Of a stretch of DNA of 64,000 nucleotides, positions 1-11,203 are shown in pieces. A program made the translations under genes and the position numbers. The notes under the pieces were generated by a model. It had not been told where the DNA came from. It made no database searches and was given only the letters and a program-made list of their open reading frames with translations. The number at the start of each line of letters is the position of its first letter. The stretch's first letter is position 1. The DNA comes from Clarkia xantiana subsp. parviflora (Eukaryota; Streptophyta; Magnoliopsida; Myrtales; Onagraceae), in the NCBI GenBank assembly GCA_036873135.1, contig JAPTYO010000002.1, forward strand, positions 22,408,452-22,472,451, in the 5' to 3' direction.

Positions 1-1310
1 GTTCCATTAATTTCCAAGTTAATATCTATAATTTTTTGAGTTTATGTAATATCTAGTATTCTCATGAAAATATCTCAACAATGCTTAGAAGTAAAAATGA
101 GGGAAACAATTAAAAAAGGTGAGGTTATAATTAGAATATATCAAATTGCATAAAATAGATGGTTACCTCCAGCAACATAGTCCTTTTGACAATTCATCTG
201 CATGATCAAATACAATATATAAAATAAATTTAGTTTATATTATTTGTTAGAAGTAATTGTGTGCAAAAGTAAACTCTATTTAAAAGAAAACCATTAACTA
301 TAAATTGTACAATAATTTTCAGAAATGTACAACACATATATATAATTTATTTAGTGCAAAAATTATACCTCATAAAACTCTTTCTGGGAGATAGAGATAA
401 GAAGTGGAATACATGAACTAGCTCATAAATCTTGGAGATGAAGAGCAATATGAAGAACCCTAAACCTCTTTGTTTTGGTCTCAGATGGAGTTTCTTCTTC
501 TTAAGCTATTGTACTATGTTTCATTAATTAGAATATCTTTTCATTTTTCATTATTCTTTCTTAAATTCCTTAACTCAAATTTATTACATGCAAGTATGTT
601 CAGAAGCTACCTACACCACCTACTTCTCAAAAATTTGAAATTGTATAAAAAGAAAGCCAAAATTTTGAGTTAAAACAAATAGTATGGAAAAAAAAAAAGA
701 GTTTTTTACAAAAGAAAATTTCTAAAATTAATTATAAAAAATAAGCAGCCTCTTTAAAATTATAATAAAGCTGAGCAAACTCTCAAATATAATTCATGGA
801 TTTGAAAAAAAAATGATGAACATATGAATAATATTATATAATTTAACTATTTTGAAAAAAATATATAATAAATTCATGAAAAATGGGAAATAATTATAAA
901 ATCAGAATTTATTTTAAATATTTACATAATGAATGTATTATTTATATATATATATATATGTTAATTAAACAATTCTTTTATTATAAAGAAAACAACCTTT
1001 CTAGTTTCTAATATTATTCACACCGAAGAAGACTATCTTTTATTGCTGAGCTACCTATCTTAGTTTCTAGTAAAACAACAATCTCTTAAAAAAGACCATC
1101 TTATCTCTTATTAGTTATTAATGAGCTACCTATCTTTCTAGTAAAACAACAATCTCTTATAGAGGACTGACTATCTTCTAGTAATATTTTTTAATGAAAA
1201 AAACAAAAAAAATTCTAACATTATCTCGTGTACGCAAGAGATAAGACCCATCCATCATCTATCAAGCCATCAACTATCTATTAAATAACATCTCTCTCCT
1301 CAAGCACTAG
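1..1310. other. AT-rich flank, no gene seen
   Basis: Very AT-rich with only short chance open frames. It ends in a pyrimidine-rich stretch and an AG that fits a splice acceptor for the first recognisable FRS-like exon, so part of it may be an intron of that gene. I looked for the SWIM zinc finger expected upstream in an FRS protein and did not find it. Confidence 0.6.
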
Positions 1311-2115
1311 TGATGGAACTCGAGAAAGTCAACTTGTTGATGAAGAACCCATTTTTGATCCACCGATAGCAAGAGCCAAAGGGGCTTCATCTATAAGATT
1401 GAAAAGTCACTTTGAAAAACGTAAGAAGAAGGCAAAAGAAGCGTCTACTTCAAGTAAGTAATTTTTTTAAACATGGTTATGGTAAATTAATGATATATCG
1501 AATGACATATATATTATTGTGCATAGGAAAACCAAAACAAAATTTGGACAAAAATAGTGAAACAAATGCAATTTCAATTGATGTTGCAAACTATCCTCAG
1601 GTATATGTTTACATGCTTATATATTAATAGTTTTATTTTATATTACATTCATTTTTTAGTCGAAATAAGTATATTTGTGTGTTCATATTAATATTTGTAT
1701 ACTTGCTGCAGGGGTTTCATTATATGCATATGGCACAACATTATTACTTGGATCCATATGTTCAACAAATGCAAATGGTACATTACATATGAGTTTAATT
1801 TTTACTTAACTAACAGTTTTATTGCAAATATCAACTAATATTTTTCTTAGGCTAATCCTTATACCCCATTTACAAATATGATGCAAGGGATTACTCCGTT
1901 TTCAAATTTCAATGCGGTACGTGTTCATATATATGCTTAGTATATATATATATATTATAATTATTTACGATGAAAATATTATGCGGATATACTCTTAATG
2001 TTGGTTTAATGTTCTATATAATATAAATAATTTGCAGGTTTCATCAAATTTACAAGATGGATCACAACATTTCATGATGATGAATAGTGATACAATGCCA
2101 CCCCGTGAAGAATGA
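1311..2115 (+). CDS. 3' exons of a FAR1-related (FRS-like) gene, partial
   Basis: Five exons can be read: 1311-1453, 1527-1600, 1712-1777, 1851-1916 and 2038-2115 (stop TGA 2113-2115). Each has an AG acceptor and GT donor, and the codon phase carries through every junction, giving about 141 C-terminal codons. The first exon encodes DPPIARAKG followed by RLKSHFEKRKKKAKEAS, a basic tail of the type seen at the C-terminus of FAR1-related sequence proteins, plant transcription factors derived from MULE transposases. Later exons are rich in Q, M, H, N and Y and end MPPREE. The defining FAR1 DNA-binding, MULE and SWIM domains are not in the window, so either the gene extends left through a long intron or this is a 3' remnant. 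Family assignment is by recall of the tail motif; the exon structure is seen directly. Confidence 0.58.
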
Positions 2116-3931
2116 GTTTTATTATCGTAGCTAAGACTATTCAATCGACTTTCTGAATTGTTTTTTCATTTTACTATGGATTATGGATTATGTTTATTTA
2201 GTTTTGATAAATATGTTTTCTTTCAAGTAAGAGATGTGTGAGAAAAAAAATATTCAATCATTCAGATCATTACAGAGAGCAACTCTGACAAATTTTCTTT
2301 GTGCCTTTGAGGAAATAGAAAAATTTAAGCTTTAGTAAATCATTAAATAAATCTTTCTCTTTTTTTTGTGGATAAAATCTCTCTTATTTAATGTTTGTAT
2401 GTATCGATTACTTTAGAATATAACGGGAAAGAAAAACTGAAAAAGTGTGAGAGAGAGAGAGTCAGAAAAGTGAGAGAGTGTGTGCAGCAACTGAGGACAC
2501 GTGTTGCAACTTGAATGGGTGAAGTGCCACCAGGTGGCGGACACGTGTTAAAACCGTGCTATTCAATAATTTCTCATTCTGATGTCCAATAAAGACGTTC
2601 ATCTCTCTGCTTTAGTTCATTCCGCCGAACTCACCATCTTACGTACTTTTACCGTCTCTTCTCTCTACCGATAACATGCTACCCACCATATTCCTATACA
2701 AGGAAATCACTCTTAAGGATGTTCGTCACTCATTTAAATTCCACTACAAAATTGCTTCTAGATGATAATTACAATAGAGGGGAAGGAAATGTAAGAAGTA
2801 AATTACAAAATTAAACCAATGATATTCCTATAATTTATTTCGCAAACCAAAAAAAAAAAAAAAAAAATGGTTGTTACAATGTGGTTCCGAAGATTTATTG
2901 CTCTTATTTATATTATAGAAATGTTACTGCCAAATGTATGTGGATTGTGGGGTATGGCTTAGTAACTTATGATGCTTGTCTTTTCTGATTTTCTTTTCTC
3001 CTTTCTATTTCTAATTTTAACCCTTCATTTCCCCCCTAATCTATAGAATGAAAAAAAAAAAAAATGATCGCGACATTTTATTTCATAAAAATATCAAAAT
3101 TTATGATTATTGTAACCCTTATTTCCCCCCTTAATCTACAGAATAAAAAAAAATTGACCGCGACATTTTATTTAATAAAAAAAATCAGAATTTATGATTA
3201 TTTAAAGTTTATTTATTCTGAAAAATAGAAAGTGTTCATAAATATATTTAAAAAAAAATCCTTTCAATAATTTAGAATAATACTTATCATATAAATTTTA
3301 AAAAAAATTGTAAAATAATAACCGAACCTTGAATTTTTTAAAACGGTACTTTTTTTAAGGATATATATTGGCAAAAAAAAAGAATATATTATATCATTTG
3401 TAGCATTATTTTTCAAATAAAAAATTTGATACTCTAGATTAGTGATTGTTTCTTTGAATTACGAAGTCGATTCACTAACTGATTATTTTTAAATATTTTT
3501 GTTATTTCTTAAGGTTATACGAGATTGCAAGCACAAGATAACGAAACATCTTGGTTACATCCACGACCGACCGACTCAATGGTACCAAAAAAATTATTTA
3601 TGATTATATATATATATGAAGTAAGTCAAAAGTACGAATGAGTCCGAATTTAATAAATAAATATTGGTCAAAAGACTTGGGATTCTTACTTTGATTTTCG
3701 TTATCTTCAAATTTATTTTATTTTGATATTTATAATTTAATTTCGTTATTCAAACTTAGAGTGTATATTCATTGGCAAAAAAAAAAACTTTGAGTATTTA
3801 TTTGAGTTTAATAAACACGAGGTTTTATTAGCTATTTTCTTATGAATTTAATGATTTCATTTAAAGATATTAAAAGTCGACTCATTTATTCTTTCTTTAG
3901 CGTTTCACTTTCTTTGAAGTTTGACAGTATA
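2116..3931. other. Intergenic region with G-box pair and tandem duplication
   Basis: No coding structure. Two CACGTG G-boxes, each inside ACACGTGT, lie 44 bp apart at 2498-2503 and 2542-2547, next to a GA-rich run (about 2445-2480). A roughly 95-bp tandem duplication occupies about 3019-3204; each copy has AACCCTT, a C-run, an A-run and CGCGACATTTTATTT. I cannot assign the G-boxes to a gene. Confidence 0.6.
3019..3204. repeat. Two-copy tandem duplication, unit about 95 bp
   Basis: The segment from about 3019 to 3113 is repeated from about 3114 to 3204 with few changes. Both copies share AACCCTT, CATTTCCCCCC or ATTTCCCCCC, an A-run, CGCGACATTTTATTT and TTTATGATTATT. Confidence 0.8.
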
Positions 3932-4903
3932 TGTAAGTTTTACAAACCCTAATTGCCAGGAATCTTGATCATGCTTCATGAGGGAAAAGATATAGAGATG
4001 AATGACTTACCCGGTAATTGATTTCGATTCTCTGATTTTCTTAGACTGTCGATGTGCTTCTCAGAAGAACGGTTCTACTTCTCTCCCTTGTCCATCCTTC
4101 TGTCAGAGACCAGTTGATGGAGAACTGCTCTTAATCTCTGTGTCACCAACTGGCAGCGAGAGAGGACCGTTTATAATATTAACCCTTTAATCTGGTACGT
4201 CCATCGAGTAGCCAATCGAACGGTCTAGATTAAATTATACCATAAAGATATATATTGATATAATATAATATAATACATTATTCAATATATCTATATTCAT
4301 TAATATTATCTGGCCACATAATTCGAATATATATTATAACATTAAGGGTTAATAACTAAAAAACTGTCCAATGTTTACCATATGTTAAAATTAAGTGTCT
4401 GAAGTTTGAAATGTTAAATGGACTGTCCCAAGTTTCATTTTTGTTGAAATTTGGTGTCTCGGTGTGATTACTTTAGAGAAGTCAATTCCGACGAAACTGT
4501 CTGTCAAATTTGAGCTCTCATACACACTCCCTTCTCGTCATCTTGCCGAGACCGTCACATAAAAAGTCAGTCACATCCGGACAAGTAAATCTCGCTCTAT
4601 TGTCCTTGAAAAATGGCTCTACACCACTCTTCTAGAAACTTTTTTTTTTTAATGTTCAATTTTTAGATGAAATTTGACGATTTTGTGAAAAGTAAAGAGT
4701 GATGGATTATGAGTGGGTTGGTGGGTTGATGGAAATGATTGAATAGAGATGAAAAGACGCACTAAGACACCAAATTTCAACAAAAATGAAACTTGGGACA
4801 GTCTATTTTAACATTTCAAACTTCAGACACCTAATTTTAACATAGGGTAAACCTTGGACAGTTTTTTAGTTATTAACCCTAACATTAAATATATATTCTT
4901 ACA
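3932..4903 (-). repeat. 3' LTR of the LARD, interrupted
   Basis: Matches 10253-10683 nearly base for base outside a MULE-like insertion at 4346-4888 (including one TSD copy). Begins TG and ends CA; the left target duplication is GTATA. Confidence 0.93.
4346..4879. mobile_element. MULE-like long-TIR element inside the LARD LTR
   Basis: 534 bp, flanked by the 9-bp duplication TAACATTAA (4337-4345 and 4880-4888), the length typical of Mutator-like elements. The ends are long inverted repeats starting GGGTTAATAAC and extending at least 130 bp. The repeat arms contain spaced copies of a GTGTCTGAAGTTT-like block. There is no transposase, so it is non-autonomous. The homologous LTR at 10253 lacks it, which confirms the insertion. 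Related elements lie near 26505-27315, 41413-42833 and 43227-43910. Confidence 0.9.
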
Positions 4904-4916
4904 TTCTCCCACTTGG
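4904..4916 (-). other. Polypurine tract of the LARD
   Basis: Minus-strand CCAAGTGGGAGAA directly abuts the 3' LTR, as expected for plus-strand priming. It supports the minus orientation. Confidence 0.8.
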
Positions 4917-7711
4917 CCAGATAATCACGTAAGTCTTACATCTTTATGGAATAACATAAGGCGCGCGTAAAATCTAATCTTTCCGTTCATCATAATCACT
5001 TACATTCAATAATCTATAAATGCGGGTTATGGCGGTCAATTACTTATATAAGCAGCATACTCCCTTCCATATACCACGACAGTTACATCTTATCAAATGT
5101 AAGCATGTAAGTAATATTTATAAACACATTAGGGTCCAAGTAAGGCTTTGCATAAGGTTTTCCCGTTATCATAAACATTATGTGTACACAATCATAATTA
5201 ACAGGAAAACATTGGAGTCAGAAACATATCATTGAGCTCAGAGTGTCAAACATCATCATCACCGTCATCATCAGCTTTACAACTAAGACCCATTATTTGC
5301 ATGCTTCTTTAATGTCATTAGTTGTAAACATTCATTTAAATACATCATTGTCAGCTTGGCCATTATACTGACAGACACTCTTGTTTCTGAACTTTCTTCT
5401 TAACGACAATAAACTTTCATTCCATAAGTTTGCACCTTTTAATGCTTGTCGTTTTGACGAAGAAATAACTGTGGCGTTATTACGATAAATTTTCCAGCGA
5501 CTTGGTAACGGTGTCGACAACCTCAAGCCCTGAAATAAGTCCCACAGTCCTTAATGCATGATAAAACATGCTAAAACCTTACTTTACATTATTGATAACG
5601 ACAGATAATTACCACTTTTCTATAATATTGCTCCAACACATAAAAGGAACAAATAATTGAAAGTGGACTTTCAACTGTCACGATATCCCTTAAATCTGAA
5701 TCTACACGAACATAAATGCATTCACATGTTCTTGTAGGTGCATTATGACTTTATTTGCAGCATTTGTGAATTATACTCTCTCTTTAAGATCATTTCAATG
5801 TGAGCTTTCTGAGACAATCCAACCGTAACTGTGACTAGATTAAAATTTTAATTTAGTCTTTGTCACATAAATTGTCTCTCACATTAACTTTCATCTTAAC
5901 TTCAGAGAAAATCATAATACACAATCATTTAAATGTGAGCAAGAAATAATCAATTATACAGGTAAAATATCTACTTACTCCCACTAATCTTACGGTTCAT
6001 ACGACTGTAAAGTAACTTACTAAACCATTCGTGGGAAATATTTATTTTATCCTATAAATTGATTTCTAAAATGACAATTAATTAATTGAGAAATATAAAC
6101 TTCATAACATAATATATTGTGAGAATGAAACCGAAAAATATTTACTACCATCTAAGTCTTACAAGTAAACCAACTTCCAAAATAACAAGTTTTTGTAATG
6201 TCATTCTAAATGGTTTAACTTTATCAGATGATTGTACTATTCTTTCTTCATGGAGTATCATGTCTTTCGAACATTATCCCTTATGTTGAAATTTTCATTC
6301 AACTGATGGAACTATATTCTAATCCATGTGAATAATGTATTCATACAGATAGACAATGTCTATCATTTACCATAATATCCACATCTTATTATTCAGACAC
6401 TCCCACTAATTTCATCATTCTTAATATTAACATAATTGGTTTCTATAATTTTCGGACTTCAGTTAAGAAAGTAAGTCTTTATACCCTTTGGATCTTTTAA
6501 TGTTACTCTAGAGTAAACATTTCATTCAAGAATCTATTCTTTCATGTGGATCATAAACATTTACTTTTGGTAGACAACCTCAAACATACAGGTGTCTTAA
6601 CCAAACTCCCTTCCAACTCACAAATCATTAAGAAGTTGGAATTTCCTTTATGGGATCCCAGTTGCATTCTTAACTCATAGATCCACAACTCAATGTGCCT
6701 TTACTGGGTAAATAAGATTTACTTGTCTAACTCTTAACTGTAACTTTCAAGGTCCGAATATATTTTCCCACAATACTATTTTCATAAATGTATGACATGT
6801 TCTCTTAAGAAGGCTTATAAATGAACCAAAAGTCATATCATACTTCTATACATTTCTCATAAAAGTCACCACACATATTAAACATTATGAGTTTTCACGT
6901 TTCTATCTAATTTCTTAAGCAAATAGATATAGTCATAACATTGATAAACGTGATTAACTTCATTAAAACATAATACGGAAAATAAACATAAATTCATAAG
7001 TTCAAGAAGATATACAAATTATCCCCCTATTCTTGACACTTATTAATTTTCCGTATAAATAATCATGCAATAAGCGAGATATGCGAAATATTACATTTTA
7101 TTCATGTATGAAAACAATTGCACTAACCTTTTAGCAGCACTCCTTTATGCATGGTTGACATGTGACTTCCCTATTCTTCATAAACATACGAGCTAACTCA
7201 ATATCCCATAATGAACACTCTGTAGTGCTCTCATAAATATTGAGTTGTCTCTAGTCATCCTTAAGGTCTTTAATCTTGCTCCATAAGTTAGCCAACTCAA
7301 ACTTTTACAAACTCTACAACTCAAATCTTAATGATTGTAGGTTTGTACATACGAGTGACTTATTACATAACTTGTACTTTCATCCACAAAACTTCATAAT
7401 TTTCTTTCTTTACTGTTTGTGGAATAAGACAATATTATTCGCATAAACTTAATATTTACTATGTTGTATCGTGTTTATACTTTATGATTTGACTTTCTAC
7501 TTAAGTTGTGTACCCGTAAGGATACTGTTTAATTGTGTTAAGTCAGGACCTAGTAACTTTAGTGGAACCTGACTTACACGGTTTAGAAAGTCAAACCTAT
7601 TAAACACAATAACAGAACATACATGCGAATTAACTATAATAGTTGCAAATTACATACTTGCTCATTCATAAAATAAGCTAATAAAAATCAGCTAATCATT
7701 TAAAGTATATC

Positions 7712-8588
7712 ATAATCGACCTTTGGGCAACAACTATAACATACTATCATTAAGTAAATGCCAATTAGTAAATAAACTATTATAGATTCAGATAATCAAT
7801 AAGAGTATATCATAGTCGACCTTTGGGCAACGACTACAATACACTAATCTTAATTAAATGCCATAATATTATTTGGAAATCATCAAAGTATACTATAACC
7901 GACCTTTGGGCAACGACTATAGCACACACAAATCTTAATTAAATTCCATAACATTATTGGACAATTAAAGAAAATCTCCAGTTAAATATATAAGTTATCT
8001 TTGGATATACAAATATATAGAACTAAAAGATCTTAATTATCCCATCATGTTTACCGGTTATAGAAAGCGATTCACCTTTGGGCAAATCCTAAAATTCTAG
8101 TAATCTGTAAATGTTAATTTATCCAATCATGTATACAGTAATAGGCATTTCATTATTATCATGTATAAATGACAATTATATTATATGCATGAAACAAATA
8201 AACATTCTAGATTAGTCACTTTGGTGACAATAATCTACTTAAAATACAAGTTCATGCATATAATTATTGATCTTTCTTTAGACATTACTATTGTATTATA
8301 CGCATGAAACAAATAATCATTCTAGATTAGCCACTTTGGTGACAATAACCTACTTATATGCATATAATAAATGATTTTCTTTAGGCATGACAACACATTC
8401 CAGCTCTGTCACTTTGGTGACTAGAAACTAACCATAAAGTCATGTTGATAGTAATGTCCCATTAAACCACAACCTTATCATTCTAGTTCAATCACTTTGG
8501 TGATTAGAAACTAACTATAAAGTCACGATGACCGTAAATGCCTCATTCACGCATAACATTATCATTCTAGTTAAATCACGTTGGTGAT
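7712..8588 (-). repeat. Series of nine spaced hairpin motifs with a common loop
   Basis: Four copies of a GACCTTTGGGCAA-type motif (about 7712-7737, 7813-7836, 7893-7920, 8069-8088) are followed by five of a GTCACTTTGGTGAC-type motif (8215-8228, 8329-8343, 8408-8421, 8491-8504, 8575-8588), spaced roughly 80-180 bp. Each can fold with a 4-base loop, CAAA on the minus strand (one copy differs), closed by G/C-rich pairs. Stems extend to 6-12 bp with small bulges. Stem sequence differs between copies in a paired way: GTCAC/GTGAC becomes ATCAC/GTGAT, and TAGATTA/TAATCTA becomes TAGTTA/TAACTA. They lie 1.7-2.5 kb downstream of the primer site in element sense. Function unknown; an RNA structure of the retroelement transcript is an inference. 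Confidence 0.75.
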
Positions 8589-9784
8589 TATAACTAATTT
8601 TAAAGTCATGCATATGGCCTTAAAGAAATATTTCAATAACTAATTATAACCCGACGTAATGGTTATCATCATGATATTGAAACATCACTAGAGAACATTA
8701 CGTTTGCCTAAAATAAAATATTTTAACCCATAAAGTTAATGGTTTTACACCATAAAAACTATAATTTTCCTTAGTTATCAGCGGAAGCAATTAGCAAGGA
8801 AATTAAAACAAGTAATCTTTCATGCAATATGCATTTTCATGCTTAAGTCAAACATACAAAATCGTTCATTGTTGAAACATAATCAACATTTAACTTAAAT
8901 ATTAGAACCACATAATCTAATATGCCATTCATTCACCACTCATGCATAAATAACAACATCATCATGCTTTAGAATTCATAAACACATGCATGGGAGTTTC
9001 AATTGACTACCAATAACATACCCTAAATTCATCATTCATGTGTTTATTCAGACCATTATAAACATGAGATTCTAATTCATAAAAACATGAGATGAACGAA
9101 ACAAGTAAACTCTAAGTTGGTCACTTTAACAACGACAATCAAGATACTATACATACTAGTACATGTTGTTCATCCATCTGTAAGCAACGTAATTACAGAC
9201 CTAAATAACTTAATTAAACTGATCTAGCATGCTATCATTAATTATATAAAAGAGGGAAAATAGTTACCTCAGTTAAGAGTCATGTTCAGTCGTACTTACC
9301 TTAGTACTTAAGTTTAATGGCATCAAGGTCTTGCCCAGTACGAAGATGGGAAGTACATAGTGGTGTACTTGCCCATTGAGTATTGACCCATTATGATTCT
9401 TCCACACTTTTTTGTACTGGGCAATTTTATATTGCTTCATCAATAATCGACACCATACCCGCCACAAAGCAGCAGACAGAATTCCCAAGTTTAGGAACAG
9501 AGAGATAATGCATAATGACCAGTGACTGGAGAATGGATTTCCAGATCAAACATGGCCCAGTCATCATATGCTTCTTCCCCTATGCCTCACGTTGCCGATT
9601 TGATTCCACCGAAACATAATGGGATGAAGACAATAATTTCACGATCAGAAATTTGATTAAACAATTTTAATCAATAAACCAATTTCATTAGGTGATGAAT
9701 CAGATTCCTTCAATTGCTAACCAAATTCCATGAATAACAATTCTCTTCGCCAAGAATCATACCATCATCATATCATTCATTATA

Positions 9785-9787
<3 letters not shown>

Positions 9788-9838
<51 letters not shown>
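9788..9838. repeat. (TA)n microsatellite
   Basis: About 25 uninterrupted TA dinucleotides within the LARD interior. Confidence 0.95.
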
Positions 9839-9839
<1 letters not shown>

Positions 9840-10237
9840 CGAATGATTCAATTCCTTATTCACAGCAGGTTTTATACAAATATAAAACATAATTCCACTA
9901 ACAAGATGAACAAGGCCTAAATCCACTAGTACATACGTGAGAGGCTTGGGTTCCTAATCAAACAAATAAAATGAAACAATCCCAATACAGCAATTCATCT
10001 AGGCGAGATGAATTCATACGGCAAACATGAGATGTCCACTAATATCACTGCCGAGAAGAAAATTGACTGATACAAACTTCGATTAACACAAGCGAAGCTA
10101 TTCGACATCAGTTAGAATCAATTCAAACTCTTAAACCAGTCAATTCTATGAATTAAACGATTCAGTTTATACGATTTGAAATCAACCCCTAAACCACGAT
10201 GATCAATAATCCCATCATAAGGCATAATCAGAACTCA

Positions 10238-10250
10238 GGCTCTGATACCA
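10238..10250 (-). other. Primer-binding site (initiator tRNA-Met) of the LARD
   Basis: Minus-strand TGGTATCAGAGCC, two bases inside the 5' LTR. It fixes the element orientation. Confidence 0.9.
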
Positions 10251-10252
10251 CA

Positions 10253-10683
10253 TGTAAGTTTTACAAACCCTAATTGCCAGGAATCTTGATCATGCTTCAT
10301 GAGGGAAAAGATATAGAGATGAATGACTTACCCGGTAATTGATTTCGATTCTCTGATCTTCTTAGACTGTCGATGTGCTTCTCAGAAGAACGGTTCTACT
10401 TCTCTCCCTTGTCCATCCTTCTGTCAGAGACCAGTTGATGGAGAACTGCTCTTAATCTCTGTGTCACCAACTAGCAGGGAGAGATGACCGTTTATAATAT
10501 TAACCCTTTAATCTGGTACGTCCATCGAGTAGCCAATCGAACGGTCTAGATTAAATTATACCATAAAGATATATATATTGATATAATATAATATAATACA
10601 TTATTCAATATATCTATATTCATTAATATTATCTGGCCACATAATTAGAATATATATTAAAATTTTAAATATATATTCTTACA
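10253..10683 (-). repeat. 5' LTR of the LARD (431 bp)
   Basis: Uninterrupted partner of 3932-4903, ending TTCTTACA and followed by the target duplication GTATA. Confidence 0.95.
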
Positions 10684-10688
10684 GTATA

Positions 10689-11203
10689 TACTATTAATTA
10701 GTTATTAAAATAATTTTATATCAATTTTGTTTAAAAAATTTGAATTGTATACTTTAATTGTTTATTACTGCTTTGTGTTCAATATATTTGTTTCTGGTAT
10801 CTGAATAATTAAGTAATTCACTAATATAAAATATATTAAATAGTTAATAGATGTAAATTATTTAATTTAAATAATAAAAAATTAAAATTACACAACAAAT
10901 ATCAACAAACAAAAATGAGTAGATGTAAAAATTGCAAGTTTTATATTATATATCAGTTATACGTCTAGTTGATTATTTCACTAATATTAAATACTTTAAA
11001 TAATAATTAGTATTAAATATTTTAATTAGAGTAATGCATTATTATTAATTAATTTTATATCAAAAGAAATATATTAAAATTTGCAAATAACTATTGATAT
11101 ATAATTGTATATTCAGTAAATTCAGATAACTTAATTTGTTTTTAAATTTAAATTTTTTATTCGGAATATTTCTCCCGCGCGGTGCGCGGGGTTAGTGACC
11201 AGT
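10689..11203 (+). mobile_element. Possible Helitron 3' end in AT-rich DNA
   Basis: A GC-rich perfect hairpin, CCCGCGC-GGT-GCGCGGG (11174-11190), in otherwise very AT-rich sequence is followed 11 bases later by CCAGT. Plant Helitrons end with such a hairpin about 10 bases before CTRR and insert at A/T. Here the terminal CTAG would be changed to CCAG. The 5' end could not be placed and there is no Rep/helicase coding sequence, so the left boundary is arbitrary. Confidence 0.4.

Larger units (their letters stand above)
3932..10683 (-). mobile_element. Copia-like LARD (non-coding LTR retrotransposon)
   Basis: Direct repeats beginning TGTAAGTTTTAC and ending TTCTTACA bound this element, flanked by the 5-bp duplication GTATA (3927-3931 and 10684-10688). 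The 5' LTR is on the right (10253-10683, 431 bp) and the 3' LTR on the left (3932-4903, lengthened by a 534-bp insertion). Read on the minus strand, an initiator-Met primer site, TGGTATCAGAGCC, sits next to the 5' LTR (10238-10250), and a purine tract CCAAGTGGGAGAA abuts the 3' LTR (4904-4916). Both are of the style common in plant copia elements. The 5.35-kb interior has no gag, protease, integrase, reverse transcriptase or RNase H reading frame, so replication would need enzymes from another element. Instead it holds a series of spaced hairpin motifs (about 7710-8590) and a TA microsatellite. Copia affinity is inferred from the primer site and purine tract only. Confidence 0.9.

Noticed and set aside
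7712..8588. CRISPR-like regularly spaced repeats
   Set aside because: Plant nuclear context, two motif classes, irregular spacing and hairpin variation inside an LTR element.
5020..9488. Small open frames inside the copia-like LARD as decayed gag/pol
   Set aside because: None contains a retroelement motif in any frame on either strand.
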